Source: Chrysomallon squamiferum (lineage: Eukaryota; Mollusca; Gastropoda; Neomphalida; Peltospiridae). From it: a stretch of 64,000 nt of DNA. Below, in pieces: positions 26,766-37,840 of the stretch (position 1 is its first letter; the number at the start of each line of letters is the position of its first letter). The position numbers and the translations under genes were made by a program. Where the stretch lies: NCBI GenBank assembly GCA_012295275.1, contig CM022674.1, forward strand, positions 17,329,214 through 17,393,213. Reading direction: 5' to 3'. The notes beneath the pieces are model-generated. The model was not told where the DNA came from. It ran no database searches and was given only the letters and a program-made list of their open reading frames with translations.

Positions 26766-26900
26766 GAAATCTTGTTTGGTTCGTTTCGTGGTTGTCTAAC
26801 ACTTCTACAGTCTGACACATTAACAGATGAAGTCTTAAGTTTGTAAACACAAGACCAGTGCTTTTATAACATGTTCACTCTTTTTCTGAAAACTACTGAG

Positions 26901-27175
26901 ACTTCACTCAAACCCAGGTCCTGTTTACTGTTGTTATTTGCTTTCATGATACGTTTAGTGACTTCACTCAAACCCAGGTCCTCTTTACTGTTGTTATTTG
27001 CTTTCATGATACGTTTAGTGACTTCACTCAAACCCAGGTACTGTTCACTGTTGTTATTTGCTTTCATGATACGTCTAGTGACTTCACTCAAACCCAGGTA
27101 TTGTTCACTGCTGTTATTTGCTTTCATGATATGTTTAGTGACTTCACTCAAACCAAGGTACTGTTCACTGTTATG
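26901..27175 (-). repeat. Exact 60-bp tandem repeat, about 4.5 units
   Basis: Units are exactly 60 bp, nearly identical, and open on the minus strand as a 20-residue repeat (LGLSEVTKRIMKANNNSKQD). It lies just upstream, in minus sense, of the Ulp1-like frame. Confidence 0.85.
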
Positions 27176-28350
27176 TCACGTTTTATACCTTTGAAACCAT
27201 TGCTGAGGCACCAGTCATTAATAACAAATTGAGTAAATAATGGCAGATGTTTGTCTACTCTATGACAGAATAACATATAGCATGTATTATTAAAATTGTC
27301 AGTTGAAAAAGACAGATAATGATCATCACATGAAACAAACTGACCACAATGTTCAATGATGCGGTATATTGACCTTGGTGACAGAAATCACCAGGGTTTC
27401 AAACTCTTCAGCTGATATTTAGTTTCTGCTTTTTCTGCATTTTTTCTCTGATCATTACTTTTTATGAATAAATTGGGAGGAACTTGAACGTAATTTGAAT
27501 TTTTTCTGATATATTCACTCATCAAATAAAAATAAGAGTTGAAGGGAAAGAAACTAAAAGTTATTTAATAAATATTGATTATGTGAGCATAGGCAGGTAT
27601 TTTCTACTGTCTTTGATTTATGAAAACTATCAAATAACTGTTGTACAGAAGTGTAACCCATTGCATCAAGCTGGCACGTATGAAATGCCCATACTTATTT
27701 CCACGGATCTTCACTGTAAACAAATATACTTACGTTATACAATGATATTACCTTAAGCTCTTTCAGTATATTGCTAATAAGTTTAGTAAAAACTCCTAAG
27801 CATCTTGCTGACCATTAATATTTGATCCCATTCCATAAGCAACATTTAATACAACTTTGTGTAAAATATCATCTGATACCTCTTCGCAGTGTTTATTTTC
27901 ATGTTTCAAATGTTGCGGTATTTACAGTACACTTTTTTCTACTAATTGAACTCGTAATTTTACATACTTATCAGAATATACAGTTACAGGTTCACATTTG
28001 TTTTCATAAATAATTAACCATGCAAATCACTTGCTACTAGGGTTTGCATCACTGCTTTAAGACAGCTGTCTGCTGAAAAGTACCTTGTTTCTTAAAATTA
28101 TCAGTTTGCTGTTTGGATTTGGCCCGCATTTCTAATATTGTTATATTTACTTTTTTACCAATTGGCTTCTTTATCTTCCTTAAATATTGTTTTCACCTTC
28201 ATAGAATCAACAGCTGCCAATTTTTGCACTGAAACGGTTTGGTTTTGCAATTTTTCTGAATAATCATCCAGTCTTTGTTGGGTTCTGCCTTGCAGTCCTA
28301 TATATTTGAGAATTCTAAAGCTATTTTCATTTGTACTAGTTGTTTTCATC
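27160..28350 (-). pseudogene. Decayed protein-coding remnant, unknown family
   Basis: Minus-strand pieces with stops between them: RTQQRLDDYSEKLQNQTVSV near 28270, YVKLRVQLVEKSV near 27950, EEVSDDILHKVVLNVAYGMG near 27850, and a Cys/His-bearing piece IEHCGQFVSCDDHYLSFSTD, CYMLFCHRVDKHLPLFTQF, INDWCLSNGFKGIKRDI at about 27370-27200. I do not recognise the family. Position suggests it belongs with the repeat and Ulp1-like frame as one dead mobile element. Confidence 0.35.
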
Positions 28351-31010
28351 TGCTCATGAATAAAATGTTAACTACTGGGAACTACTGGGAATTTCTGATG
28401 CCTATGTTTCTGTCTGTGATATGTTTCTCAATAATGATATATATATATTCATTATTATTTTCTTTTTCATAAAAAATGTGTAGCTTAACCGCTTTTAACT
28501 GGAAATGTAACAATTGATTATGCAGTTATATATATTGTTATAAATAAAGTTTCATGCAATTAATATGTTACATGAAAATGAAGTGTGTGGACTAAAAAAC
28601 AAAAAGACGGTTTTTCTTTCGACTTTGCTGTAAGGAAAAGTTAAATAATGTTGATGTTTGTGATGATATTAATTTAAAAAAAAAACATATATTGAGATAC
28701 TTTAGTAATGATAATATTAAAATTGCCGTAAACGACCAGTTATATTTTTTATCGTTTTTATTTTTATCCACAAAATTTGTCCAAAACTTTACCTTGAACA
28801 CATTGAATACTTGGGTGGATGACCGCGTTATTTTCTGTGCTAGTGTTTGTTATCAGCATTCCCACATACTGACACAAAACAAACAATACATTTATGATAC
28901 ACCAACCCTAGATACTATCAACTATAAAAATGCAAGAAAATGTAAGAATATACATGAATAATTTACTTATTACCCTGTATGAAGAAATTAACATAATAAA
29001 CTATGTCTGTTTTTTTAGTTAAATCATTCCACAATTTACTTGTACATTAGTAGAGTTACCAGACTCGCTGGTATGTAACACTGCTACGGGGCGTCTAACG
29101 TAGTCGCATGCGACCCGTAATTAACACAGTCGTCACGTGACCAAATTAGAACCCCGCAACAGCCGTAACACTGCTCCCCCAAATTACCACTAACTATACA
29201 TACAGACCTCCCTGTATCAGGTAGATAGCTACCCGCTTTGGCTCGGCAGTGACGGTATTAAGGGAACAAGGGCGGATATAAATGTATATTTAGTCAATGT
29301 TAAATCACTAGAAACACAACAACACAAGTATAGATTTAAAGAATGTATGTATTATATGATCTAACAATAGATATTTACCCTGTAAGCTTACAATGCTTAC
29401 ACGGCCGATTAGACTTCCATGACACAAAATTACTCTCACCACATTAGTGAACTAACGGGGGATATTAAATGTGTTTATCCCTCAATGTAAAACAGCACAC
29501 ACGAAGATGTATTTGCAAGCTGATCAGATATCCGCTATTCTCACCCGCTGTTTTACAGATAATAACTACAGTTTACTTTGATTGGTCTGATCACAGATTA
29601 CCAGCCATTCTCCAGCTAATGGTTATCCTACTTCATACTATACATAGTTAAATATTTGTTAGAAAACCACATCAAACTACCTTTCAGTTGCTCAAACAGA
29701 GCCTTAAAAACTTATAGTTGTCTGAGTCAGCTGGATCTATGTAACTGTCCATCTGAGGGTTAGCCACACGTCTGTTCTGTGCGGTGTAAAAACTGATTGC
29801 CCCAAACAAAACACGATCTCTGCTTTTATTACCTAGGAAAGACCACACAGAGGTTCTTTTAACACAGATGTCCCAGAGTGGTGTCGAGACTGGTGGCAGG
29901 GGTCCCCCAGAATAACACCTCACCATAGCTTATATAAGTTTTAAGAAAAATCTAACATCTATTACATATTAAACAGGAGACTGCTTTCTCCGTCACACTT
30001 AGCTTATATAAATCTTAAGGTTACATATTAAAGAGCAGACTGCTGTCTCCCTTACAAACACTATGTCACTAGTGCATGTCAGAGGAGTCACAAGAACTCG
30101 TACAATGCATTATTCCATTGTAGTGTGGTTTTCTTGAATACAGGAAATGTTGCTCATCTAATAAAGAAAACAAAAATAATTACAATTTATAAAACATATT
30201 TATTATGTTAATTGTTACTAGCATTACAATACATTCCGTATTACTAATTACCATTATAATAAAATAATACAAACGTCTAAAAGAAATTAGTAAAACAGTA
30301 AACTAAATTAATATATTTCAAAATAATTCAAATTTAATATTTACTCATTTATCTAAGTCATATTGCTCACATACAGTAATAACACTTATTATATTTCTGA
30401 TTTGCTATTCAAAATAATAAAATCAAGGTTTACTTTTATGGATACTCTCACTTTTGTTATACATCCCTGTGTCATGGTCACAAAGAAAGGTCATGGTCGA
30501 ATTGACAGGTAATCAGATGTCCTGTATCTGGTATACAATAATGGATTCATCTGACCAGCTGTTGCACAATCAGCTTAGGAAATAATTAAGCACTTGATCC
30601 CTATTACGATTTACCAGAAGTCAAAACAAAAAAAAACCAGCAAAGTTAAAATAAAGCAGTTTAATTACTCGTGATACTGGAACGTTAGTTAATTTCCCAA
30701 TAAAAATAACAGCCTAATACAACCGCCCTATCACGAGACTTGCAAAACCAATCATACCAAGTATTTTGTCAATCTGATTGCCTGTTCCTGAAAGTGAAAA
30801 CAAAAGCAACTTGTGTAAATGAAAGTCGTGCCTCTTATTTGTCTGTGAAAACAGATAATGTGTATTAGTATTAAAATAATTTTATCCATTTTATCAATAT
30901 AAATTATTGCTAAAGATACGTGAGTATGCAACATGAAATGAGAAAAGATAAAAAGAGAAAAAAAGAGTTAAAATATAAGTGGAGAAAATGAATAGAAAAT
31001 AAAGATAACC
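28350..31010. other. Gene-free stretch with an unclassified repeat
   Basis: Within it, 29070-30060 has GC-richer islands, a direct repeat of GTAACACTGCT (29073 and 29165), and a duplicated block of about 75 bp (AGCTTATATAA ... GACTGCT) at about 29928 and 30000. This looks like LTR or transposon debris. No protein found. Confidence 0.45.
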
Positions 31011-31019
31011 AGTAGCGAA

Positions 31020-31990
31020 GCTGTTCAAGAAGTCGTCATACTGAGGATGTCAAATACACAAACAGGGAGCTTAAATGCTCATCTACAGCATTTTATCTGT
31101 CAACACCAATTCAACAGTAAGCCGCCACCCAACAGTCTCAGCAGTCACAGTATGGACAATGTGGACAGCACTATGGATCTCACGGTCAGTATTCTGGTTT
31201 AATTTCACTAGCTGTGCACAATCAAGATGTCAGTATAAAATCAGATACTTTGACTAGAAAGTTAGATATAATGTGTGGTCAACTGGAACAATTGGACATC
31301 ATCGAAAAACGACTGAATAGTATGGAAATAACTGTGTAAGATATCAGTGGTAAAATGATTGATATTAAGAAAAAAGATGTGGAAATGGGTACGAATTATA
31401 TTAACAAACACTTTGAAAGGAATAAAAAAGATCTCGGAGATTTGAAATATCACCGAGACAAGCCAACTCAGTCAGTGCAAAAGCTCTCCCATTTGTAAAA
31501 ATACCCCAAACAAAAGTCACAAAGGATTAAGGCCTTATGTCTTAAAAAGGATAGAGATTAACGTGTGCAGTTTGTAAGTAAGCTCAAAGATACTATATGT
31601 ACTGAAACCATTAGTAAGTATGATATAATATGTTTAGTTGAAACAAAAACAGATAAGGCTGATAACATTAATATTCTTGGCTATAAAGTGTATGCTTTTG
31701 AACAGCTTTAAACTGAATATTCAGTAAAAGGAGAAAAACTAGTGATTACATATTTAAATCTGATGGAGAGATTACAGATAAATATAAATATTTGGGCATA
31801 TATTTTACAAGAAACGGTCTATTCACTTACAAGGTTAGACAACTGTATAAAAAAGCAGTGAAAGCTATGTATAGCCTAATAGCTAAAAATCGTCAGAATA
31901 ATCTCTCCATCGACTGAATACTTGATTTATTGTATGGTTGTGAAATATGGGGTTTTACAAATATACAACTAATAGAAAGACTACTTATTA
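31020..31990 (+). mobile_element. Non-LTR retrotransposon (LINE), internally deleted
   Basis: Three pieces in order: an ORF1-like coiled-coil (LDIMCGQLEQLDIIEKRLNS, one TAA at about 31337) up to 31497; an endonuclease start (YDIICLVETKTDKADNI, LGYKVYAF) at about 31590-31710; and a reverse transcriptase C-terminal part (DKYKYLGIYFTRNG, KKAVKAMYSL, GCEIWGF) at about 31750-31960. The polymerase core is missing between the last two pieces. Confidence 0.75.
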
Positions 31991-32095
31991 AATAAATAAT
32001 CAATGATCAATGTTTAATCTTTAAATAAATAATCAATGATCAATGTTTAATCTTTAAATAAATAATCAATGATATATATTTGATTAATATTTTCT
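31985..32095 (+). repeat. 33-bp tandem repeat at the LINE 3' end
   Basis: Three units of AAATAAATAATCAATGATCA plus GTTTAATCTTT follow the last coding piece, as in LINE 3' tails made of short tandem units. Confidence 0.7.
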
Positions 32096-32305
32096 CATGC
32101 TAATTCAATAAATGATTGATTTACAATTGTAAAGGGAAGATTATATGATATATTTCAGTAGTGTTCGAAACAAACAAATTACTTTCAACAGCCATTTGTA
32201 GCTTTTTGAAATAAATAGTTGATCTCCAAATAGTTGAGAAGTAATCAATAATATTTGTAAATATTATGAATCTTTCCAGACCAAATGTCTTTTTCTCTTT
32301 TGCAG

Positions 32306-33308
32306 TATGAGAAATGCAATGTCGATGAAGAGGGATGATCAAGGAGATATTAACGAAAGATTTATCTTTCATGGAACAAGTGATGACGTCAGTGTCATAC
32401 GTGGAATCTACCACAACAACATCGACTTCAGACTGAACGAGAAACATAGAACATCGTACGGAAAGGGGGCTTGTTTTGCCCGAGATGCCAAATACAGCCA
32501 CTGGTACACCACAGGATCACATTGTTTCATGTTCATTTCAAAGGTTCTTGTAGGCCAGTATGCGAAAGGTAAAAGTTCGTATTGCCGGCCTTTTTCTAGG
32601 AAATAACATGTTCTTTATGATTCCTGTGTCGTTGATGTAAATAATCCATCAATTTTTGTAATGTTTGACACTTCACAGAGTTACCCAGTGTTTCTACTTG
32701 AATATTCTGTGGAGACCAGACCAGAATTGCCTTCATCAAGCTCCTCAGTACCTGTTTCACAGGCGATTACTTCTACCAGAAATTCTCAAATGCACTCTTC
32801 AGTTAGCAGTACAACCAATGTTTCCAACACAACACCAGTATTTCACAGTTTTACTTCTACAGCCAGTACTTCCAGCACAACACAAATAATTCACAGTTCT
32901 ACTGCTACAGCCAATACTTCCAACACAACACCAAGATTTCACAGTTCTACTTCTACAGTAAATACTTCCAACACAAAACCAAGATTTCACAGTTCTACTT
33001 CTACAGTAAATACTTCCAACACAACACCAAGATTTCACAGTTCTACTTCTACAGCCAATACTTCCAATACAACACGATGACTTTACAGTTCTACTTTTAC
33101 GGCCAATACTTATAACACAACACCAAGATTTTACAGTTCTACTTTTACAGCCAATACTTATAACACAACACCAAGATTTTACAGTTCTACAGTAAATACT
33201 TCCAACACAACACCAAATTCAAATTCTACAGTAAATACTTCCAACACTTCACCAAGTTCAACTTCCACAGATACTGCTAACGCATCATACCTATGTGCGA
33301 TTCTGTGA
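32306..33308 (+). pseudogene. PARP catalytic exon with Ser/Thr-rich tail
   Basis: The acceptor CTCTTTTGCAG precedes an exon open in one frame from 32307 to TGA at 33306 apart from TAA at 32604 and TGA at 33078. It encodes the mono-ADP-ribosyltransferase core of the PARP7/12/14 group: INERFIFHGTSDDV, VIRGIYHNNIDFR, YGKGACFARDAKYSHWY, FMFISKVLVGQYAKG, then after the stop LYDSCVVDVNNPSIFVMFD and YPVFLLEYSVETRPE. The active-site His is present, the Tyr of the GxYFA motif is Cys (TGT at 32472), and the third position is Ile, as in mono-ART PARPs. A 16-residue Ser/Thr repeat follows. It may be the distal end of the WWE gene at 14-17 kb, or a separate copy. With only two point nonsense changes, it died recently, or the stops are assembly errors. 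Confidence 0.75.
32840..33290 (+). repeat. 48-bp coding repeat, Ser/Thr-rich
   Basis: About nine units of 48 bp encoding FHSSTSTANTSNTTPR-type repeats, in frame with the PARP core throughout, even past the TGA at 33078. The last units are shorter. Confidence 0.85.
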
Positions 33309-33557
33309 CATTTTTAAACACATTAATATCTCTTGGAATTATAATTTTTATTTATTTCTTGTTTTTGTTTTCTACTTTAATTTTCTATTAAATAATCTCA
33401 TTTTACTTGCTTTTCTGTATGCAGTGTAGATTTTTATTAATAATTTCTTTGCGGTTTTGTTATTTAGGGCAAGGACATCTTAACACACGTGAACACTGGA
33501 AACTTGCCCAGGGTTCACATTAGTATGTTGTGGCTTACAGTCAATAAATAGCTATAC

Positions 33558-33662
33558 TATACCACTCTCTACTACACTATACTATACTATACTATACTAT
33601 ACTATACTATACTATACTATAATATAATATAATATAATATAATATAATATAATATAATATAC
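33558..33662. repeat. Pentanucleotide array ACTAT then AATAT
   Basis: About 11 units of ACTAT pass directly into about nine units of AATAT. Confidence 0.9.
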
Positions 33663-34002
33663 TTTTATATACCGTAATAAAACATATTATGCTGTGAAGA
33701 TTTGTTATCGGAAAATGCATATTTAGCCTATGTTTCACTAAAAATAATAAACATTATTAAAGTTAAGTTTTATGATAATAAGTGGACATTGTGTTGGTAT
33801 GCAGCCCAATGAACTGCTTGTTCCAGAGGGCTGTAATTCAGTTAAGATGACCTTGTTTATTTTGTTAGTTGCTGGGAAGAGTTTGTTTGGTTTCGTTCAA
33901 CCAAAATAAAATTTAAAAAAATAAAATAAAAGTTATTTTATATTTCATATTTCATGTGCACATTTCAATGTATCTATTCTCAAACTGATCAGTTGTTCTC
34001 TA

Positions 34003-34330
34003 CCACTTCTGCCAACTCCACAAGTGCAGGATGTGTGGTTTGAAGCCATGGATAACATATCTGATGTTCCACAGGCAGAGACATTAAATGAGTATCTGAT
34101 TTCTACATGGGTACACGATGATGCCAGATTTCCTTTGATTTTGTGGAATCATCATCTGACCACTGACCCCAGAACAAAACATGATGTGGAGATTTTTCAT
34201 TCCAGAATCAACTTCACCATCCAAATATATACAGATTTGTAGAATTGATAAAAGGAATAGAAACATCAGAACCTGCTGAATTGAGGCAGACAAACTTTGG
34301 ATCTGCCCTACCATGAAGAGAGTTTATAAA
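34003..34330 (+). mobile_element. MULE-type transposase C-terminal fragment
   Basis: Encodes QVQDVWFEAMDNISDVPQAE, LNEYLISTWVHDDARFPLIL and PRTKHDVEIFHSRIN, stopping at 34240. The W-N ... R-T-x-x-x-V-E-x-x-H-S pattern is typical of the end of MULE (Phantom-type) transposases in animals. Confidence 0.55.
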
Positions 34331-34583
34331 CAGACAGAACATAGATCAGTGAGACTGAAAGCACAGCTAATCCTTGGCCGGGAGGTTATGGTCTGTTCCA
34401 CTCAACACGGGAATACGATGCAGTAATAATCACATTATAATTTCCTGATCTAATCTTAACTCTTGATCGCAAATAACATGAAAACTGTTCAAATGTACAG
34501 TTGTATCAGGATAGCACATACACATTTATGTTTATGCGAGTGATTAATGTTAAAACAAAGTATATATATACACACAGATCAAT

Positions 34584-34802
34584 TTGAAATTCATTCCGAA
34601 TTCACGTCGCAGGCGTACTTTAGTGCATCAGGGGCATAGGTTCAGGATCAAGAGGAGTAAAAGAGATACTGTTCATTGGAAGTGTTGCAAAGTCGGTTGT
34701 CCATCTACTTTTAATACCTCGAGAAATTTAATTACGAGCTACCGAAATCTTCAGAACCATGAACGCGACAGATGTAATAAAATGAATAAATGTTATGAAT
34801 AA
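34584..34802 (+). mobile_element. FLYWCH zinc-finger fragment
   Basis: Encodes FIPNSRRRRTLVHQGHRF, DTVHWKCCKVGCPSTF and a His-bearing end (YRNLQNHERD); the C-x4-C ... H layout and the aromatic W-x-C core fit FLYWCH. In animal MULEs this domain is N-terminal; here it lies 3' of the transposase fragment, so it probably starts another dead copy. Confidence 0.6.
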
Positions 34803-34859
34803 CTATAATTTTATCTATGTGAATGTTATGAATGTCCAATTATTTATAGATGTAATAAA

Positions 34860-35690
34860 GTGAACAAATGTTATGAATCACTATACTTTTGACTATGCAG
34901 TAAAATAAACGATGAAGAAATTTAACGATTTGTTCAGGTTATTTATTGAAACAGACTATTCCATAATCGCTTATTGTACTAGAGGTTAGCGCGCTTCAGT
35001 AATTTCTATGTAAGAACAATAGCGTTCTGTATGCGGAGGCACACCGTGTTATTCAAGATAAACGGCAGGTTATTAGTAATGAGCTCAAGCTGGTCTTGTA
35101 TTGTTTAATGCGTCCGCGTTATCGGACCTCAATCATTTGGGAGGGCACCCACAGATTCACGAGTCAGTATGATACAAAGGACTCCATTACATGGGTGTTT
35201 GGGTCAGTAGGCTATATAAGTGAATACATTACAGGGTACTAAGGTCATATACAATGGATTATATTATAGTGGTATATGGGTCGGTAGGGTTGACAATGAT
35301 TTACATTACAGCGTTGAAGATCTGAGCATATTTCTCAAAAACCGTATTACAATCAGGCAAAATACATTAAAGGGACAAGTTACATCAGACTGTGTTACAG
35401 ACGTGTATGGCTACTTCCGGGAATAATGACGTCATGTTAATTTTTAGAAACTATGTAATGCAATTTTTTAAATTTTATATAAATGTTTATTTTATTAAAT
35501 ATTTTATTTTACTTGCTAAGATATTAAAGAATGTGTGGATTTATATTTAAAATAGTCAGATAAAATAAAATGAAAATGGCGGCTTCTGCAGATAATCGCC
35601 ATGTTGGGAGATAAACCAAAATCGACTGCAGAACATCGATCGCAGGAATGACTAGAATTTTTTTTCGTATGTTGATCGTCCGAGATCGGA
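34860..35690. other. Gene-free stretch
   Basis: No domain-bearing frame; a 68-codon open frame at 35220-35426 has no recognisable features. Confidence 0.5.
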
Positions 35691-35692
35691 TG

Positions 35693-35757
35693 GTGTCGTG
35701 GTTAGAGTTCGCGCTTGCTACGCTCGGTGCTTGGAGTTCGAATCCTCGCACGCTCGG
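35693..35757 (+). other. tRNA-like sequence with good B box
   Basis: GGTGTCGTGGTTAGAGTTCG resembles a D-arm region and GAGTTCGAATCC is a near-perfect B box 40 nt later. The arms do not pair as a clean cloverleaf, so a tRNA-SINE head is more likely than a working tRNA. Confidence 0.45.
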
Positions 35758-35829
35758 ATAATTTACATTTGATTTCTCATTCCAGGTGATGTCGGTAATT
35801 AAGGTAAGTTCAAGTGGATATCAAGGTAA

Positions 35830-36035
35830 GTTAGTAGAGTTAATAATAATAGTAGTACTGGAAATAGTAGGGCTAGTAAAGACTCGTAATAATAGTAGTG
35901 GAGGTAATAGTACTGGTAGTAGTAGTAGTAGTGGTAATGGAAATACTAGGGCTAGTAATAATAGTAGTATTGGAAATAGTACGGCTACTAATAATATTGG
36001 AAATAGTAGGGTTAGTAATAATAGTGGTACTGGAA
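35830..36035. repeat. GTA-rich trinucleotide region
   Basis: Irregular GTA/ATA/GGTAAT repeats; open frames here are artefacts. Confidence 0.85.
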
Positions 36036-36479
36036 AAACGCTCTGCTATTAGACACGTTAAAGAAATACTAATAATAAATTATTACCTATGGTACTACTA
36101 CTATCTGTCATCTCGGTTTTGTTTTATATTTAAATGAAAAACACAAATTATATGGACAAAGAGTTCTTCTCTTTATAGTCTAGATTTCTTGAAGAACACA
36201 TGACGATTCAAAATTTAAAGCAAATAGATTGAAAAGGGAAACAAAATAGAAGAAATATTAATTGTGTAAATGTTATGCGGAAGCTTATTATTTAGATCTG
36301 AGATACTTCTGACTTTTCAGTGAATAAATCCTCGAGCACACTGACAGATATACAGAGACACATACATACATACATAACCCTCGGTTACTGAGCAACCTTT
36401 TCAAACACAAATTAACAGACGACACATACTTGCTATTTGCAGGTTTTGAGAAACAATTAGATGCACACGAAAATTTAAC

Positions 36480-36625
36480 GATATCGTTGTCTCTCTTCGG
36501 AGTGCGGGCGAACGAGAGCCATAGGTTCGAGTCTCCACAGCGGCATCTGAGGAGGTTGGTCAAATCATCATTGGACTTTGTCCTCCTGTGATAGCGCCTC
36601 CCCGAATATTGTCTACAGGCTAATT
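36480..36625 (+). mobile_element. tRNA-derived SINE, copy 2
   Basis: B box AGGTTCGAGTCTCC, then CGGCATCTGAGGAGGTTGG and CCCGAATATTGTCTACAGGC, matching the SINE at 21024-21190. The A box is decayed. Confidence 0.7.
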
Positions 36626-36636
36626 AGACGTAAAAT

Positions 36637-36730
36637 ATGTTAAAAACGTGCTACACAATTTACAACACTTGCGGTACGGTTTTCCACGGATCAGATACAA
36701 CAGCTAAACTTTAATGCAAAGTACATAAGA
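36637..36730. repeat. 90-bp direct repeat, copy 1
   Basis: ATGTTAAAAACGTGCTACAC through ACAGCTAAACTTTAATGCAA; almost identical to 37748-37840. It directly follows the SINE. Confidence 0.85.
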
Positions 36731-37019
36731 ATAGTCAGTGCTAAATTATACATATAAAAACACAAGCACAGACATACGCACAAAGAAACGTGCATGCAAT
36801 TACGAGCCTACATTTAAAAGTGGAGTATCCAGATCTCTGCCTTGTTTTTAACAGTATCCATCTTAGGTTGTTATTATTTTTTTTCTAAACCAACCTTTTA
36901 TAAGTATAAAGTGCAGGAACAGTATTGCATATTGGTGTATTACTACATATAGTTTATTCTACTCCATCAGTTTAGTATTATAGAACACGGCCTTACAGAG
37001 TAATTTTTTTTAATAAATC

Positions 37020-37022
37020 AGG

Positions 37023-37058
<36 letters not shown>

Positions 37059-37190
37059 TTAATAATAATAATAATAATAACAATAATAATAATAACAACA
37101 ACAATAATAATAATAATAATAATAATAACAATAATAATAATAATAATTATTATTATTATTATTATTATGTTGTTGTTGTTGTTGTTGTTT
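37020..37190. repeat. AAT/ATT arrays
   Basis: AAT units (37024-37145) flip to ATT units (37146-37168) and then GTT, giving a potential hairpin. Confidence 0.9.
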
Positions 37191-37747
37191 AATTATGTTG
37201 TTTAATTATGACTGTTCATAGTAAATGTTGAGTAACAAATACATTGTGTTTAACTATTTTCACAGAGCAGACAAGAAAAGTGTTTACTGATACAGTGGGA
37301 TATAATTCCTTTACCACTTCCATGAATACAAAGCTTAAGTTATTTCCCTTTGGTGTTTCGAATTTATTCTTAATTTATTGTGGATTTTGATGAAAAACAA
37401 AAACAAAAGTTATATATTATCGTGGAATTAGAAAAAAGTAAAGAAAGAAACAAAAACTTTGGAGCATAAATATGAATCGTGTTTAACCATAAATGGTAAG
37501 ATTACTAATCGCGTCAAATGTACAGAGGTTGTAGACAAGGGGATCTAGTACTTCACTGTGTTTTCATTTTATGTTTGGAGATTCTTAGAATCTTGGTTTG
37601 AACATTGCAATTAGGTTCGTGTGATAAAACTCCATGAGCATATGTAGAGACATTAAACTATTTTACAGGCATATATGTTCTTACAGTTGATAAAGATATA
37701 ACAGATGTAATAAAATTAGGGAAAGACCAAAATGATCAGAGAAAAAA

Positions 37748-37840
37748 TATGTTAAAAACGTGCTACACAATTTACAACACTTGCGGTACGGTTTTCCACG
37801 GATCAGATACAACAGCTAAACTGTAATGCAAAGTTCAATA
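37748..37840. repeat. 90-bp direct repeat, copy 2
   Basis: Second copy, with only one or two differences over the block, about 1.1 kb away and without an adjacent SINE. Confidence 0.85.

Noticed and set aside
32121-32501. Minus-strand frame of 126 codons over the PARP exon
   Set aside because: Shadow of the plus-strand catalytic exon, which has clear motifs and a splice acceptor.
35220-35426. 68-codon plus-strand frame
   Set aside because: No domain, no splice or homology support.
35693-35757. Functional tRNA gene
   Set aside because: B box is good but acceptor and anticodon stems do not pair cleanly.
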